A stretch of DNA of 64,000 bases. It comes from Planococcus sp. SK3692. Lineage in GTDB: Bacteria; Bacillota; Bacilli; Bacillales_A; Planococcaceae. Below the pieces are notes generated by a model. That model searched no databases, had not been told where the DNA came from, and saw only the letters and a list, made by a program, of their open reading frames with translations. Positions within the stretch are counted from its first letter, which is position 1; every line of letters begins with the position of its first letter. The stretch spans positions 1,364,001 to 1,428,000 of the forward strand of contig NZ_JARCHV010000002.1 of NCBI RefSeq assembly GCF_028890485.2, given 5' to 3'. This document shows positions 1 through 8,733 of the stretch, one piece after another. A program made the position numbers and the translations under genes.

Positions 1-299
1 ATGGGCTTGCCAAAAGCTCGCGCAATGTCTATTTAAGTGAAACGGAGCGAGCTGAAGCACCGAAACTTTATCAAGCCTTGCAACAGGGAGTCGCGGCCGC
101 TCGCGACGGAAAAGATCCGATACCGGAGATGACCCGGTTCATCGAGTCGGAAACATCCGGCAAAATCGATTACATCAAATTGCTGTCTTATCCGGACTTA
201 ACCGATTCACCGAACGGACAGGCAATACTTGCGCTCGCAGTCCAATTCCAAAAAGCGCGGCTCATCGACAATATCATTTTCAATTCAAAGGAGAACTGA
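1..299 (+). CDS. panC: Pantothenate synthetase, C-terminal part
   Basis: This is the 3' end of a gene that begins before the window; the reading frame is open from base 3. It opens with GLAKSSRNVYLS, which matches the conserved GLAxSSRNxYL segment of PanC, the enzyme that joins pantoate and beta-alanine using ATP. About 98 codons of an expected 280 or so are present, covering the C-terminal domain. The stop lies 3 bases before panD, which makes the beta-alanine substrate, so the two are clearly cotranscribed. An AAAGGAGA ribosome site for panD sits in its last codons. Confidence 0.93.
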   Translation, partial: GLAKSSRNVYLSETERAEAPKLYQALQQGVAAARDGKDPIPEMTRFIESETSGKIDYIKLLSYPDLTDSPNGQAILALAVQFQKARLIDNIIFNSKEN

Positions 300-302
300 C
301 CT

Positions 303-686
303 ATGCTTAGAATGATGCTCAATTCCAAAATTCACCGTGCGACGGTAACTGAAGCCGATTTGAATTATGTCGGCAGCATTACAATCGACCAGGATTTATT
401 GGATGCAGTCGGCATGCTGTCGAATGAGAAAGTCCATATCGTTAATAATAATAACGGCGCCCGTTTCGAAACGTATATCATCGCCGGCGAACGCGGCAGC
501 GGCGTTATTTGTGTCAACGGCGCAGCAGCGCGCCTCGTACAACGCGGAGACATCGTCATCATCTTGTCTTACGGCTACGTCATGGACAAAGATGCGCGCA
601 ACCATAAGCCGACTGTGGCGATCATGGACGCGGACAACTCCATCAAAGAAATCATCCACTACGAACCGGAAGCGACGGTCATGTAG
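303..686 (+). CDS. panD: Aspartate 1-decarboxylase
   Basis: PanD decarboxylates L-aspartate to beta-alanine for pantothenate and coenzyme A synthesis. The 127-residue length is typical. The self-cleavage site is visible as Gly24-Ser25 in YVGSITID; in this family the chain breaks there and Ser25 becomes the pyruvoyl cofactor. The conserved Lys9 and Tyr58 region (NNGARFETY) and the GAAARL segment are present. It follows panC by 3 bases and is the last gene of the pan operon, with an intrinsic terminator just downstream. Confidence 0.97.
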   Translation: MLRMMLNSKIHRATVTEADLNYVGSITIDQDLLDAVGMLSNEKVHIVNNNNGARFETYIIAGERGSGVICVNGAAARLVQRGDIVIILSYGYVMDKDARNHKPTVAIMDADNSIKEIIHYEPEATVM

Positions 687-699
687 GGATTGATCCTTG

Positions 700-747
700 A
701 ACACTCCAAAAGGGGAAAGCTCCCTTGATTGGAGTGTTTCTTTTTTT
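700..747 (+). terminator. Intrinsic terminator after panD
   Basis: AACACTCCAA (700-709) pairs perfectly with TTGGAGTGTT (729-738), followed by a run of T. It ends the pan operon before the dinG promoter region. Confidence 0.9.
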
Positions 748-780
748 GGCGTGCTCCCACCGGCGAACAGCGGGCGAATA

Positions 781-789
781 TGTTACAAT
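781..789 (+). promoter_or_regulatory. Possible extended -10 promoter of dinG
   Basis: TG-T-TACAAT forms an extended -10 element 38 bases before the dinG start. I see no good -35 at the matching distance. I looked for a Bacillus-type LexA box (CGAAC-N4-GTTCG) here and did not find one. Confidence 0.4.
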
Positions 790-826
790 TTTTCCTGAGA
801 GAATCACCTGAGAAAGAGGGGTTATC

Positions 827-3589
827 ATGAATTCCCAAAAATATATCGTTGTCGATATCGAAACAACGGGCCATTCCCCTGCAAAAGGTGACCGGATCAT
901 CCAACTGGCGATGGTGGCGATCGAACAAGGTGAAATTGTTAGTACATATACGAAATTCATCAATCCGCAGCGGAAAATTCCGGCGTTCATACAGGATTTG
1001 ACCAATATTACAGAGCGTGACGTAGAAGGTGCGGAGCCTTTTGAAGCGTATGCTGAGGAAATCTACAGGCAATTGGAAGGCGCTATTTTCATTGCCCATA
1101 ATATCCATTTTGATTTGCCATTTTTGCAAGCAGAACTGAGCCGTGCCGGTATGCCGAAATGGCAAGGGCTGGCCATGGATACAGTGGAGCTTTCACGTCT
1201 CGTCTATCCGACGGCCTTCAGTTATAAATTGCAGGACATTGCGGCAGAACAAGGCATCAGCTTGACCAATGCGCACCGTGCCGACGACGATGCCTTGGCG
1301 ACGGCAGAATTGTTTTTACGTGCGAAACAGGAATTGTCTGAACTTCCGTACGATACACTTGTCCTGTTGCATAAACGGTCTTTCCAATTAAAATCAGACT
1401 TGTCGCGCTTGCTGTTTGAAATTACGCAGCAAAAACGCAATGGCCAAGCTGATCGATATGGCCGATTCCGAGGTATTCCGATCGTTCCTAAATCGGAGCG
1501 TGTGCAAACCTTGACTGATTCACAGCAGCAGTCCACTTGGCGAAAAGGGCTGGAAACGGTTAAGCCGGAATACGAACAGCGGCCGAGCCAAGTCGCGATG
1601 ATGCGGGCGGTGGAGCAGGCGATCCACGAACGCAGTGAGCTGGTAATTGAAGCGTCGACTGGCATGGGTAAGACACTCGGCTATTTGTTGCCAGCAGCGG
1701 CTTATGCCAGAGATTCCGGCAAACAAGTGGTCATCAGTACGTATACGACCCATCTGCAGGATCAACTCGTCTCCAAGGAAGTCAAGCTGGCGGAAGAGTT
1801 TCTTGGCGCCAAGATTCACGTAGCACTCATCAAAGGGCTGTCGCATTATATCGATTTGGGACGCTTTTTCGAACTGCTCCACGGAGAAGATGAGTCATAT
1901 GACGAAACCTTCACAATCATGCAGATCATGGTCTGGCTGACTTCAACACGGACCGGCGATTTGAATGAATTGAACGTGTCAAGCGGCGGCCAATTGCTGG
2001 TCGACAAAGTGAGGCGGTCTCATTTAAGGAAATTGACAAAGCTCGAAAAAAACGTCGATTTTTATGAACATGCGTTGGCAGAAGCCGAACATGCCCATGT
2101 CATTGTGACCAACCATGCATTCCTATTGAATCCGCATAATCAAAAGAGGGCTATATTGAAAAATGTCGAAGCGTATATTTGGGATGAAGCACATCAAGTT
2201 GCACAGGCGGCAGTAGCCCACAAAGAGAAAACCTTCGTATACACGCAATGGCGCTATGTGTTTGGCCAATTGGGGAGTTTTGATGAAAATCAGCTATTTT
2301 CTAAATTTTACCGGATCGCTGAATCCCACGGCTTTGCCAGAGTGCCTGAGCTTCTGCAAATGGAATCACTGTATCTGAAGTACACCAGTTTATTCGATGA
2401 AGTGACTCTTTATCTAGCGCAAATTTTCCAAAATAAATTCCATAACAGCCGCACGCGGAAATGTGCATCTTTATTGGATGAATTGGATTTTGACCGGGAT
2501 AGGTTCATGGATTTCCTGAGATTTCTGAACAGTTGGATCGATATCGCCCAGACGATTCTGCAAAAAGCGGAACGCTTCACAGAACTAACGATGAACGAAC
2601 GGCTTGTGTTCGCAGACTTTCGTTATTGGACAGAAGAATTGATGTTGAAATCAGTGGAGTTCAGTGAAATTTTCCTGTTTCCGAAAGAAGATGAAGTTTC
2701 CTGGATCGAAGGCGACCTGCGCAGTATGCCGACGAGCTTGTCGCTGTACAAACGTCCCTATGAAGTCGCGTCGCTTGTCGACAAAGTCATCGGACATGTG
2801 AGAGGCGAAAAAGCGGTCATTTGGTTGTCAGGCACGATGAGCGTCCCGTCGAACGAGCGCTTTATCGTCAACCAGCTCGGTATACCGAGTCATGTGCCGA
2901 TTGACAAATTTGAGCCTGCTGATCAGTTCTACAGCGGAGCCAAAGTTTATATCGTTGAGGATATGCCGGATATCCAGCAAGTGTCTCAGCAGGAATACAT
3001 CGAATCCGTGGCGGACGCGGTCACGCAGACGGTGCTTGTCACCGAAGGACGCTGTTTTGTCTTGTTCACTTCACAGGACATGCTGAGGAAAACGGTCGAT
3101 TTGATCCAGGACTCCCAATTGCTAGATGATTATATGCTATTTGCCCAAGGCATGTCTTCAGGCAGCCGCATGAAATTATTGAAGTCGTTCCAGCGCTTCC
3201 AAAAATCGGTGTTGTTCGGGACCAATAGTTTCTGGGAAGGGGTTGATGTGCCTGGAGATGCGCTGCGCGCTGTCGTTGTCGTAAGGCTGCCTTTTACATC
3301 ACCTGAAGAGCCTGTATTTAAAGCGAAATCCCGGATTATCTCAAAAGAAGGCATCAATCCCTTCATGCATTATGCTTTGCCTGAAGCAGTGCTGCGCTTG
3401 CGCCAAGGGTTCGGGCGGCTGATCCGTTCGAAAAAGGACAAGGGTTTGTTTATCGTGCTGGACCGCCGCATTGAAACCAAATCATACGGCGAAGAATTTC
3501 TTCATGCCTTGCCTGACGTGCCAGTCGCCAAAGTGTCTTTGGAAAAGATGGTAACCGATATTGAACATTGGTATAATAAGCAAGGATAA
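827..3589 (+). CDS. dinG: DinG-family helicase with N-terminal 3'-5' exonuclease domain
   Basis: This 920-residue protein joins a DEDDh exonuclease domain (about residues 5-165) to an XPD/DinG-type superfamily 2 helicase. The exonuclease shows D10/E12 in VVDIETTG, IAHNIHFD and HRADDDALAT. The helicase Walker A is STGMGKT near residue 277, and DEAH is at 453-456. No four-cysteine iron-sulfur cluster is visible, as usual for the Bacillus-type enzyme, in contrast to ypvA in this window. It probably acts in DNA repair or processing; in Staphylococcus the homologue is reported to behave mainly as a nuclease. ATG 827 follows GAGGGG. It is followed by ypmA, ypmB and aspB as in B. subtilis. Confidence 0.93.
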   Translation: MNSQKYIVVDIETTGHSPAKGDRIIQLAMVAIEQGEIVSTYTKFINPQRKIPAFIQDLTNITERDVEGAEPFEAYAEEIYRQLEGAIFIAHNIHFDLPFLQAELSRAGMPKWQGLAMDTVELSRLVYPTAFSYKLQDIAAEQGISLTNAHRADDDALATAELFLRAKQELSELPYDTLVLLHKRSFQLKSDLSRLLFEITQQKRNGQADRYGRFRGIPIVPKSERVQTLTDSQQQSTWRKGLETVKPEYEQRPSQVAMMRAVEQAIHERSELVIEASTGMGKTLGYLLPAAAYARDSGKQVVISTYTTHLQDQLVSKEVKLAEEFLGAKIHVALIKGLSHYIDLGRFFELLHGEDESYDETFTIMQIMVWLTSTRTGDLNELNVSSGGQLLVDKVRRSHLRKLTKLEKNVDFYEHALAEAEHAHVIVTNHAFLLNPHNQKRAILKNVEAYIWDEAHQVAQAAVAHKEKTFVYTQWRYVFGQLGSFDENQLFSKFYRIAESHGFARVPELLQMESLYLKYTSLFDEVTLYLAQIFQNKFHNSRTRKCASLLDELDFDRDRFMDFLRFLNSWIDIAQTILQKAERFTELTMNERLVFADFRYWTEELMLKSVEFSEIFLFPKEDEVSWIEGDLRSMPTSLSLYKRPYEVASLVDKVIGHVRGEKAVIWLSGTMSVPSNERFIVNQLGIPSHVPIDKFEPADQFYSGAKVYIVEDMPDIQQVSQQEYIESVADAVTQTVLVTEGRCFVLFTSQDMLRKTVDLIQDSQLLDDYMLFAQGMSSGSRMKLLKSFQRFQKSVLFGTNSFWEGVDVPGDALRAVVVVRLPFTSPEEPVFKAKSRIISKEGINPFMHYALPEAVLRLRQGFGRLIRSKKDKGLFIVLDRRIETKSYGEEFLHALPDVPVAKVSLEKMVTDIEHWYNKQG

Positions 3590-3633
3590 AGAGGGGGAGA
3601 ACAGTTCCCTCAATCGAAAGGAAGTGCCGAACA

Positions 3634-3804
3634 ATGGAATCCAAGATCGAAGTATTAAATACTGTGCAAGTCGACTATCAATCCGACCTGTACAAAGTGG
3701 TCGATGCATTGAACCGGACATTGAAAGACCGCGATTTGATGTTTGGCCTGGCGCTCGATAAAGACGACCAGTCGAAAGCGGTTTTCACAATTTATAAAAC
3801 CTAG
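3634..3804 (+). CDS. ypmA: YpmA-family small protein (DUF4264)
   Basis: This 56-residue protein matches the small conserved YpmA family, whose function is unknown. Recognisable segments are ESKIEVLNTV near the start, LNRTLKDRDLMFGLALD in the middle and AVFTIYKT at the end. An AAAGGAAG ribosome site lies 9-16 bases upstream of the ATG. It is soluble, with no membrane segment or signal peptide. It sits 45 bases after dinG and 8 bases before ypmB, the same order as in B. subtilis. Confidence 0.88.
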   Translation: MESKIEVLNTVQVDYQSDLYKVVDALNRTLKDRDLMFGLALDKDDQSKAVFTIYKT

Positions 3805-3812
3805 GTGATCAT

Positions 3813-4286
3813 ATGAAAGAATGGACAAAATTCATCATCGTTTTTCTGTCTTTTTTGGCTGTAGCCATTGTGCTGGTCATTTTATTCCTCGGCAATAAAC
3901 CGTTTTCGGAAGCGGAACAAGCGGCCGTTGAAAAAGTGGAGACGGAAGGGCTGCTCGATGAAGTGGAGCGGGCATACGTATATTCCAGCTCGACCCAATC
4001 CGTGACGGTTCTTGGAACAGACGGGGAAGGACGGATAAAAGCAGCCTTCGTTCCTGAAGAAGGAGACATTGAAGCATTGATGCTGGAAGACCAAGTGACC
4101 GCCCAGCAAGCGCGCGAAATTGTTCAGGAAGATATGGAAGTCGAAGAAATCCTCCATACGAAGCTCGGCATGGAAGAGGCTGGCGCTGTATGGGAAATCG
4201 CCTTTTTGAACGAAGCTGGGCGCTTGAACTACGTCTATCTCTTGGCAGAAGACGGTACTTGGTGGAAACGCATATTGAATTTGTGA
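3813..4286 (+). CDS. ypmB: YpmB-like membrane-anchored protein (DUF5590)
   Basis: This 157-residue protein has one N-terminal membrane segment (about residues 7-27) and an extracytoplasmic part. It looks like the YpmB family: a small PepSY-like domain ending in EDGTWWKRILNL. Function is unknown; the anchor and outward-facing domain suggest a cell-envelope role, but that is inference. It lies between ypmA and aspB in the conserved order. The aspB start lies just after its stop codon. Confidence 0.82.
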   Translation: MKEWTKFIIVFLSFLAVAIVLVILFLGNKPFSEAEQAAVEKVETEGLLDEVERAYVYSSSTQSVTVLGTDGEGRIKAAFVPEEGDIEALMLEDQVTAQQAREIVQEDMEVEEILHTKLGMEEAGAVWEIAFLNEAGRLNYVYLLAEDGTWWKRILNL

Positions 4287-4300
4287 AAGGGTTGATCAAT

Positions 4301-5491
4301 TTGTTGAAATTAGCAAACCGCGTACAAACCTTAACGCCATCGACAACATTGGCGATTACGGCAAAGGCAAATGAACTGAAAGCACAAGGTGTTGACGTTA
4401 TCGGGCTTGGGGCAGGAGAACCTGATTACAATACGCCTCAAAATATTCTTGACGCCGCTGAGCGCTCCATGGAAGAAGGCAAGACCAAATATACGCCTGC
4501 AGGTGGTTTGCCAGCTTTGAAGCAAGCGATTCAGAATAAATTGCAGCGTGACCAAGGGCTAAGCTACGATAAGAATGAAATCCTAGTGGGCGTCGGGGCG
4601 AAACATGTACTTTATACGCTGTTCCAAGTATTGTTAAACGAAGGCGATGAAGTTATCATCCCGATTCCTTATTGGGTCAGTTATCCAGAACAAGTGAAAC
4701 TGGCTGGAGGCGTGCCGGTTTACATAGAAGCGACAGCCGGGCAATCGTATAAAATCACACCGCAACAGCTGCGCGAAGCAATTACAGACCGCACGAAGGC
4801 CGTCATCATCAACTCGCCAAGCAATCCAACGGGTATGCTTTATTCGAAAGAAGAACTTAAAGAATTGGCTGAAGTATGCCGCGAAGCAGATATCTTGATC
4901 GTTTCTGATGAAATTTACGAAAAATTGGTCTACGGTGATGCCGTTCATGTTTCCGTAGCAGAACTGTCAGAAGATGCGAAAAAACGAACGGTCATCATCA
5001 ATGGCGTGTCAAAATCGCATTCGATGACCGGATGGCGCATCGGCTATGCAGCCGGCGATAAAGAATTGATCAAAGCAATGACTGATCTTGCGAGCCATTC
5101 AACTTCGAACCCGACGACGACATCCCAATACGCGGCAATCGAAGCATACAACGGGCCTCAAGATGCAGTGGAAGAAATGCGCCAGGCATTTGAAAGCCGT
5201 TTGGAAGCTATTTTCCCTAAACTAGAAGAAATTCCAGGATTCACTGTTCTGCGTCCGCAAGGAGCATTTTATTTGCTGCCGGATGTATCAGAAGCTGCAG
5301 CGAAAACCGGTTTTTCTTCGGTGGATGATTTTGCGAAAGCGCTGCTAGAAGAAGCGAACGTAGCAGTAATTCCAGGATCTGGATTTGGTGCGCATTCAAC
5401 AATCCGGTTGTCTTATGCGACATCGCTCGAGCTATTGGAACAGGCAGTCGAACGCATCAGCCAATTTGTTCATAAGCATTGGCAAGAATAA
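4301..5491 (+). CDS. aspB: Aspartate aminotransferase (class I/II, PLP-dependent)
   Basis: This protein of about 396 residues is a fold-type I aminotransferase that interconverts aspartate and oxaloacetate with 2-oxoglutarate/glutamate. Evidence is GLGAGEPDYNTP near the N-terminus, NSPSNPTG in the middle and the pyridoxal lysine in SKSHSMTGWRIGY. The frame stays open further upstream, but homologues start at about MKLAxRVxxLTPS, so I chose TTG 4301, 10 bases after AAAGG. TTG 4304 and GTG 4283 are alternatives. It lies 29 bases before asnS; supplying aspartate next to asparaginyl-tRNA synthetase is the common Bacillus arrangement. Confidence 0.93.
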   Translation: MLKLANRVQTLTPSTTLAITAKANELKAQGVDVIGLGAGEPDYNTPQNILDAAERSMEEGKTKYTPAGGLPALKQAIQNKLQRDQGLSYDKNEILVGVGAKHVLYTLFQVLLNEGDEVIIPIPYWVSYPEQVKLAGGVPVYIEATAGQSYKITPQQLREAITDRTKAVIINSPSNPTGMLYSKEELKELAEVCREADILIVSDEIYEKLVYGDAVHVSVAELSEDAKKRTVIINGVSKSHSMTGWRIGYAAGDKELIKAMTDLASHSTSNPTTTSQYAAIEAYNGPQDAVEEMRQAFESRLEAIFPKLEEIPGFTVLRPQGAFYLLPDVSEAAAKTGFSSVDDFAKALLEEANVAVIPGSGFGAHSTIRLSYATSLELLEQAVERISQFVHKHWQE

Positions 5492-5520
5492 GCATTATAC
5501 ATTTGGAGGCTATTTAATAG

Positions 5521-6816
5521 ATGAAAAAAATCACTATCGCCGAAATGGCAAAATATAACGGACAAACCATCAAACTTGGCGCATGGGTCGCCAACAAACG
5601 TTCAAGCGGCAAAATCGCCTTTCTTCAATTGCGAGACGGTTCAGGATTCGTGCAAGGCGTCGTTGTTAAAGCAGAAGCGGGTGAAGAAATCTTTGCCAAA
5701 GCAAAAGCATTAACACAAGAAACTTCATTGTATGTCACTGGTGAAGTGAAAGAAGATGAGCGCTCTGCCTTTGGCTACGAGCTATCCATTTCGGATATTG
5801 AAGTGATCCAAGAAGCGAAAGATTTCCCGATCACGCCGAAAGAACACGGCACTGAGTTCTTGATGGACAATCGCCACTTGTGGCTGCGTTCGAGAAAACA
5901 GCATGCGATCATGAAAGTTCGCAACGAAATCATCCGTGCTACTTATGAATTCTTTAATGACAATGGATTCGTCAAAGTGGACCCGCCGATTTTGACGGGA
6001 TCTTCGCCGGAAGGCACATCGGAACTGTTTGCGACGAAGTACTTCGATGAAGATGCGTATCTGTCACAATCCGGCCAGCTTTATATGGAAGCGGCTGCGA
6101 TGGCACTTGGGAAAGTATTCTCGTTCGGCCCGACTTTCCGCGCTGAAAAATCAAAAACCCGCCGCCACTTGATCGAATTCTGGATGATCGAACCGGAAAT
6201 GGCTTTTGTGGAGCATGCTGAGAGTTTGGAAGTACAAGAGCAGTATGTAGCTCATATCGTGCAGTCCGTCTTGAAAAATTGCCAGCTGGAACTCGAACGC
6301 CTTGGCCGTGATACGACGAAGTTGGAAAAAATCCAAGCACCGTTCCCGCGCGTCACGTACGACGAAGCAATCAAATGGTTGAACGACAACGGCTTCGATG
6401 ATATCGAATGGGGCGAAGATTTTGGTGCACCTCACGAGACCGCTTTGGCCGAAAGCTACGATATGCCAATTTTCATCACACATTACCCGATCGGCATCAA
6501 ACCGTTCTATATGCAGCCGCATCCGGACCGTGATGACGTCGTGCTATGCGCTGACATGATTGCACCTGAAGGCTACGGTGAAATCATCGGCGGATCTGAA
6601 CGGATCCACGATTACGATTTGATGAAGCAGCGCATCCAAGAACATAATTTGGATGAAGCAGCTTATGAGTGGTATTTAGATCTCAGCAAATATGGAGCGG
6701 TGCCGCATTCAGGGTTCGGCCTGGGACTTGAGCGTACAGTTGCCTGGATCAGCGGGGCAGAACATGTCCGCGAATCGATTCCATTCCCGCGTTTGTTGAA
6801 CCGTCTATACCCTTAA
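5521..6816 (+). CDS. asnS: Asparaginyl-tRNA synthetase
   Basis: This 431-residue class II synthetase charges tRNA-Asn. It has the N-terminal OB-fold anticodon domain (about 1-110, beginning [12 protein letters not shown]) and the class II catalytic core with motif 2 in [21 protein letters not shown] and motif 3 at the end ([13 protein letters not shown]). [10 protein letters not shown] and the absence of a long insertion distinguish it from AspS. ATG 5521 follows GGAGG with 8 bases between. There is no T-box leader; it appears to be cotranscribed with aspB. Confidence 0.96.
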   Translation: MKKITIAEMAKYNGQTIKLGAWVANKRSSGKIAFLQLRDGSGFVQGVVVKAEAGEEIFAKAKALTQETSLYVTGEVKEDERSAFGYELSISDIEVIQEAKDFPITPKEHGTEFLMDNRHLWLRSRKQHAIMKVRNEIIRATYEFFNDNGFVKVDPPILTGSSPEGTSELFATKYFDEDAYLSQSGQLYMEAAAMALGKVFSFGPTFRAEKSKTRRHLIEFWMIEPEMAFVEHAESLEVQEQYVAHIVQSVLKNCQLELERLGRDTTKLEKIQAPFPRVTYDEAIKWLNDNGFDDIEWGEDFGAPHETALAESYDMPIFITHYPIGIKPFYMQPHPDRDDVVLCADMIAPEGYGEIIGGSERIHDYDLMKQRIQEHNLDEAAYEWYLDLSKYGAVPHSGFGLGLERTVAWISGAEHVRESIPFPRLLNRLYP

Positions 6817-6826
6817 AAGTTAAACA

Positions 6827-6866
6827 ACTGCTCCAGAAATCCTTTCAACGAGATTTCAGGAGCAGT
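6827..6866. repeat. Long inverted repeat after asnS, without U-tract
   Basis: ACTGCTCCAGAAATC (6827-6841) and GATTTCAGGAGCAGT (6852-6866) form a 15-bp stem with one mismatch and a 10-base loop. No T-run follows on the plus strand (ACAAGAAATATCC), so it is not a standard intrinsic terminator. It lies between asnS and dnaD, which are cotranscribed in related species. It could attenuate, stabilise or mark processing of the transcript. Confidence 0.7.
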
Positions 6867-6928
6867 ACAAGAAATATCCTAATAGATTTAGACAGCTAGA
6901 AATTTGCATACAGAAAGGTGGTTGGGAT

Positions 6929-7630
6929 ATGAGACAGTCTGACCGATTGCAGCAATGGATTGAGCAGGGAAATGTGACCATTTCCCAGCTTTTTTTTCAG
7001 TTTTACCGGCGCTTGAAGATTAGTGACGAAGAAGCGATCATGCTATTGCAAATCCACTCTTTCCAACAGGCAGGAAACGTGTTTCCGACACCGGATGAGA
7101 TTGCCTCAAGGATGTCCGCCAGCCAAAACAGCGTAACGACAATGCTGCAGAAATTGATGCAGCAAGGCTATTTATCGATACGCCAGGAAACGGCTGACGG
7201 CATGCTGACGGAGACGATTTCGCTCCAGCCTTTATGGGATAAGCTCGTAGATTGCCTGGAAGTTCAAGCGCAAACCGAAAAAGAGCATACGCAAAAAGAG
7301 CAGGAAGGCGAGATCTTCCAGCTGTTTGAGCAAGAGTTCGGCCGGTTTCTATCGCCGATGGAGATCGAAACAATTTCCATGTGGATGGACCAGGATGGCC
7401 ATACGCCGGAAGTCATTCGCATGGCTTTGAAGGAAGCCGTCATCGCGCAGAAGATCAGCTTGCGCTATGTCGACCGGATCTTGTTCGAATGGAAGAAAAA
7501 GAATATCCGGACGTCGAGCCAAGTGTCACGGCATGCGAATTCGTTCCGGGAAAAAAACATCCGCATCCAGCCGCAGGAAAGCACCGCGAAAAAAGTGCAA
7601 TTCTATAATTGGCTGGAAGAACGGAATTAG
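6929..7630 (+). CDS. dnaD: DNA replication initiation protein DnaD
   Basis: This 233-residue protein resembles DnaD, part of the primosome (DnaA-DnaD-DnaB-DnaI) that loads the replicative helicase in Firmicutes. The N-terminal winged-helix domain covers about residues 1-95, followed by an acidic linker and the C-terminal DnaD/DnaB2 domain (about 125-195), which includes a YVDRILFEWKKKNIRT segment like the family's YxxxILxxW motif. ATG 6929 follows AAAGGTGG. It is followed by nth, as in B. subtilis; the two reading frames are separated by only 11 bases. Confidence 0.94.
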   Translation: MRQSDRLQQWIEQGNVTISQLFFQFYRRLKISDEEAIMLLQIHSFQQAGNVFPTPDEIASRMSASQNSVTTMLQKLMQQGYLSIRQETADGMLTETISLQPLWDKLVDCLEVQAQTEKEHTQKEQEGEIFQLFEQEFGRFLSPMEIETISMWMDQDGHTPEVIRMALKEAVIAQKISLRYVDRILFEWKKKNIRTSSQVSRHANSFREKNIRIQPQESTAKKVQFYNWLEERN

Positions 7631-7641
7631 CAGGTGATAGG

Positions 7642-8322
7642 ATGATGACGAAAAAGGAATGGCTAGCTTGTCTGGAGGAAATGGACCATATGTTTCCCGA
7701 TGCCCATTGTGAATTGATCCACCGCAACCCGTTCGATTTGGTCATTGCGGTATTATTATCAGCACAATGCACTGACAAGCTCGTCAATAAAGTGACGGCG
7801 AATCTTTTTGAGAAGTACCATACACCGGAAGATTATCTTTCAGTTCCTTTGGAAGAATTGCAACAGGATATCCGTTCAATCGGCTTGTTCCGCAATAAAG
7901 CGAAGAACATCCAGGCACTAAGCCGAATACTGATCGAGCAGCACGGCGGGCGTGTGCCGGAAGACCGCGATGTGTTGATGACCTTACCGGGCGTCGGGAG
8001 AAAGACCGCCAATGTGGTTGTTTCCGTTGCATTCAATAAGCCGGCGCTGGCCGTCGATACCCATGTCGAACGCGTCTCTAAACGGCTCGGCTTGTGCCGT
8101 TGGAAAGACTCTCCCTTGCAAGTGGAAGAGGCCATCATGAAAAAAACCCCTGCAGAGGATTGGTCGAAAACGCACCACCAGATCATTTTTTTCGGCCGCT
8201 ATCATTGCAAAGCGCAAAATCCCGGCTGTCACGTATGCCCGTTATTTGACCGTTGCAGAGAAGGAAAAAAACGCGATAAAAAAGGTCTAGTGAAACATGA
8301 TGCTGTCACGGAAATCAATTGA
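7642..8322 (+). CDS. nth: Endonuclease III (DNA glycosylase/AP lyase)
   Basis: This 226-residue enzyme removes oxidised pyrimidines and cuts abasic sites. The helix-hairpin-helix LPGVGRKTANVV carries the catalytic lysine region, VDTHVERVSKRLG contains the catalytic aspartate, and the C-terminal iron-sulfur motif C-x6-C-x2-C-x5-C is complete. The frame is open back into dnaD, but ATG 7642 behind AGGTGATAGG is the sensible start. It overlaps the start of ypoC by 26 bases. Confidence 0.96.
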   Translation: MMTKKEWLACLEEMDHMFPDAHCELIHRNPFDLVIAVLLSAQCTDKLVNKVTANLFEKYHTPEDYLSVPLEELQQDIRSIGLFRNKAKNIQALSRILIEQHGGRVPEDRDVLMTLPGVGRKTANVVVSVAFNKPALAVDTHVERVSKRLGLCRWKDSPLQVEEAIMKKTPAEDWSKTHHQIIFFGRYHCKAQNPGCHVCPLFDRCREGKKRDKKGLVKHDAVTEIN

Positions 8323-8629
8323 TCAGTCCGTCTCGCCGTTTTACAATGACTGGGCTAAGCTGACACAGGATATTCAATCCTGTTTTCAGCAGCATGCGGG
8401 TGGCTGCCAGGAGCTCATTGCTCAAGGCTATCAGGTTTATGAAGCATTGCGAGAAAGGCTGGATGGCATGTTCGGTAGTGACGCACCATCCCCGTTGAAT
8501 GAGCGTGAGCGGCTTGAGTTTGTGCGAAACTCCAAAAGTGCACACGCGGCTTCTCGTCAGCTCGAACAATTATTTATAGAGCTCAAAAAGAAAATAGCAC
8601 GCGTAAAGCTCGGCTACCCAGCCGAGTGA
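8297..8629 (+). CDS. ypoC: YpoC-like protein
   Basis: This 110-residue soluble protein matches the position and the recognisable PLNERERLEFVRN segment of YpoC, a small Bacillales protein of unknown function. The remainder is predicted helical with a basic end (ELKKKIARVKLG). It starts inside the end of nth (26-base overlap), so translational coupling is likely. ATG 8300 is an equally possible start. It closes the asnS-dnaD-nth unit and is followed by a terminator. Confidence 0.75.
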   Translation: MMLSRKSIDQSVSPFYNDWAKLTQDIQSCFQQHAGGCQELIAQGYQVYEALRERLDGMFGSDAPSPLNERERLEFVRNSKSAHAASRQLEQLFIELKKKIARVKLGYPAE

Positions 8630-8636
8630 ACCATCG

Positions 8637-8674
8637 AACCCAGCGTAGAAGAATTCTTCTGCACTGGGTTTTTT
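8637..8674 (+). terminator. Intrinsic terminator after ypoC
   Basis: AACCCAG...GTAGAAG pairs with CTTCTGC...CTGGGTT, followed by TTTTTT. It terminates plus-strand transcription that converges on ponA. Confidence 0.88.
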
Positions 8675-8681
8675 GTGCAAG

Positions 8682-8709
8682 AAAAAACCCGCCCTAGAGT
8701 CTAGGGCAG
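8682..8709 (-). terminator. Intrinsic terminator after ponA (minus strand)
   Basis: Read on the minus strand, GCCCTAG-act-CTAGGGC is followed by GGG and six T. It lies back to back with the ypoC terminator between the convergent genes. Confidence 0.85.
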
Positions 8710-8733
8710 GCCGTTTAAAATTGGGACGAAAAA

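Noticed and set aside
748-826. LexA (SOS) box before dinG
   Set aside because: CGAACAGCGGGCG has only the first half-site; no GTTCG partner at the right spacing.
659-1165. 168-codon minus-strand frame across the panD-dinG junction
   Set aside because: It covers the panD terminator and the well-supported start of dinG; no ribosome site.
5460-5520. T-box leader before asnS
   Set aside because: Only 29 bases separate aspB and asnS, too short for a T-box; none of its conserved bases are present.
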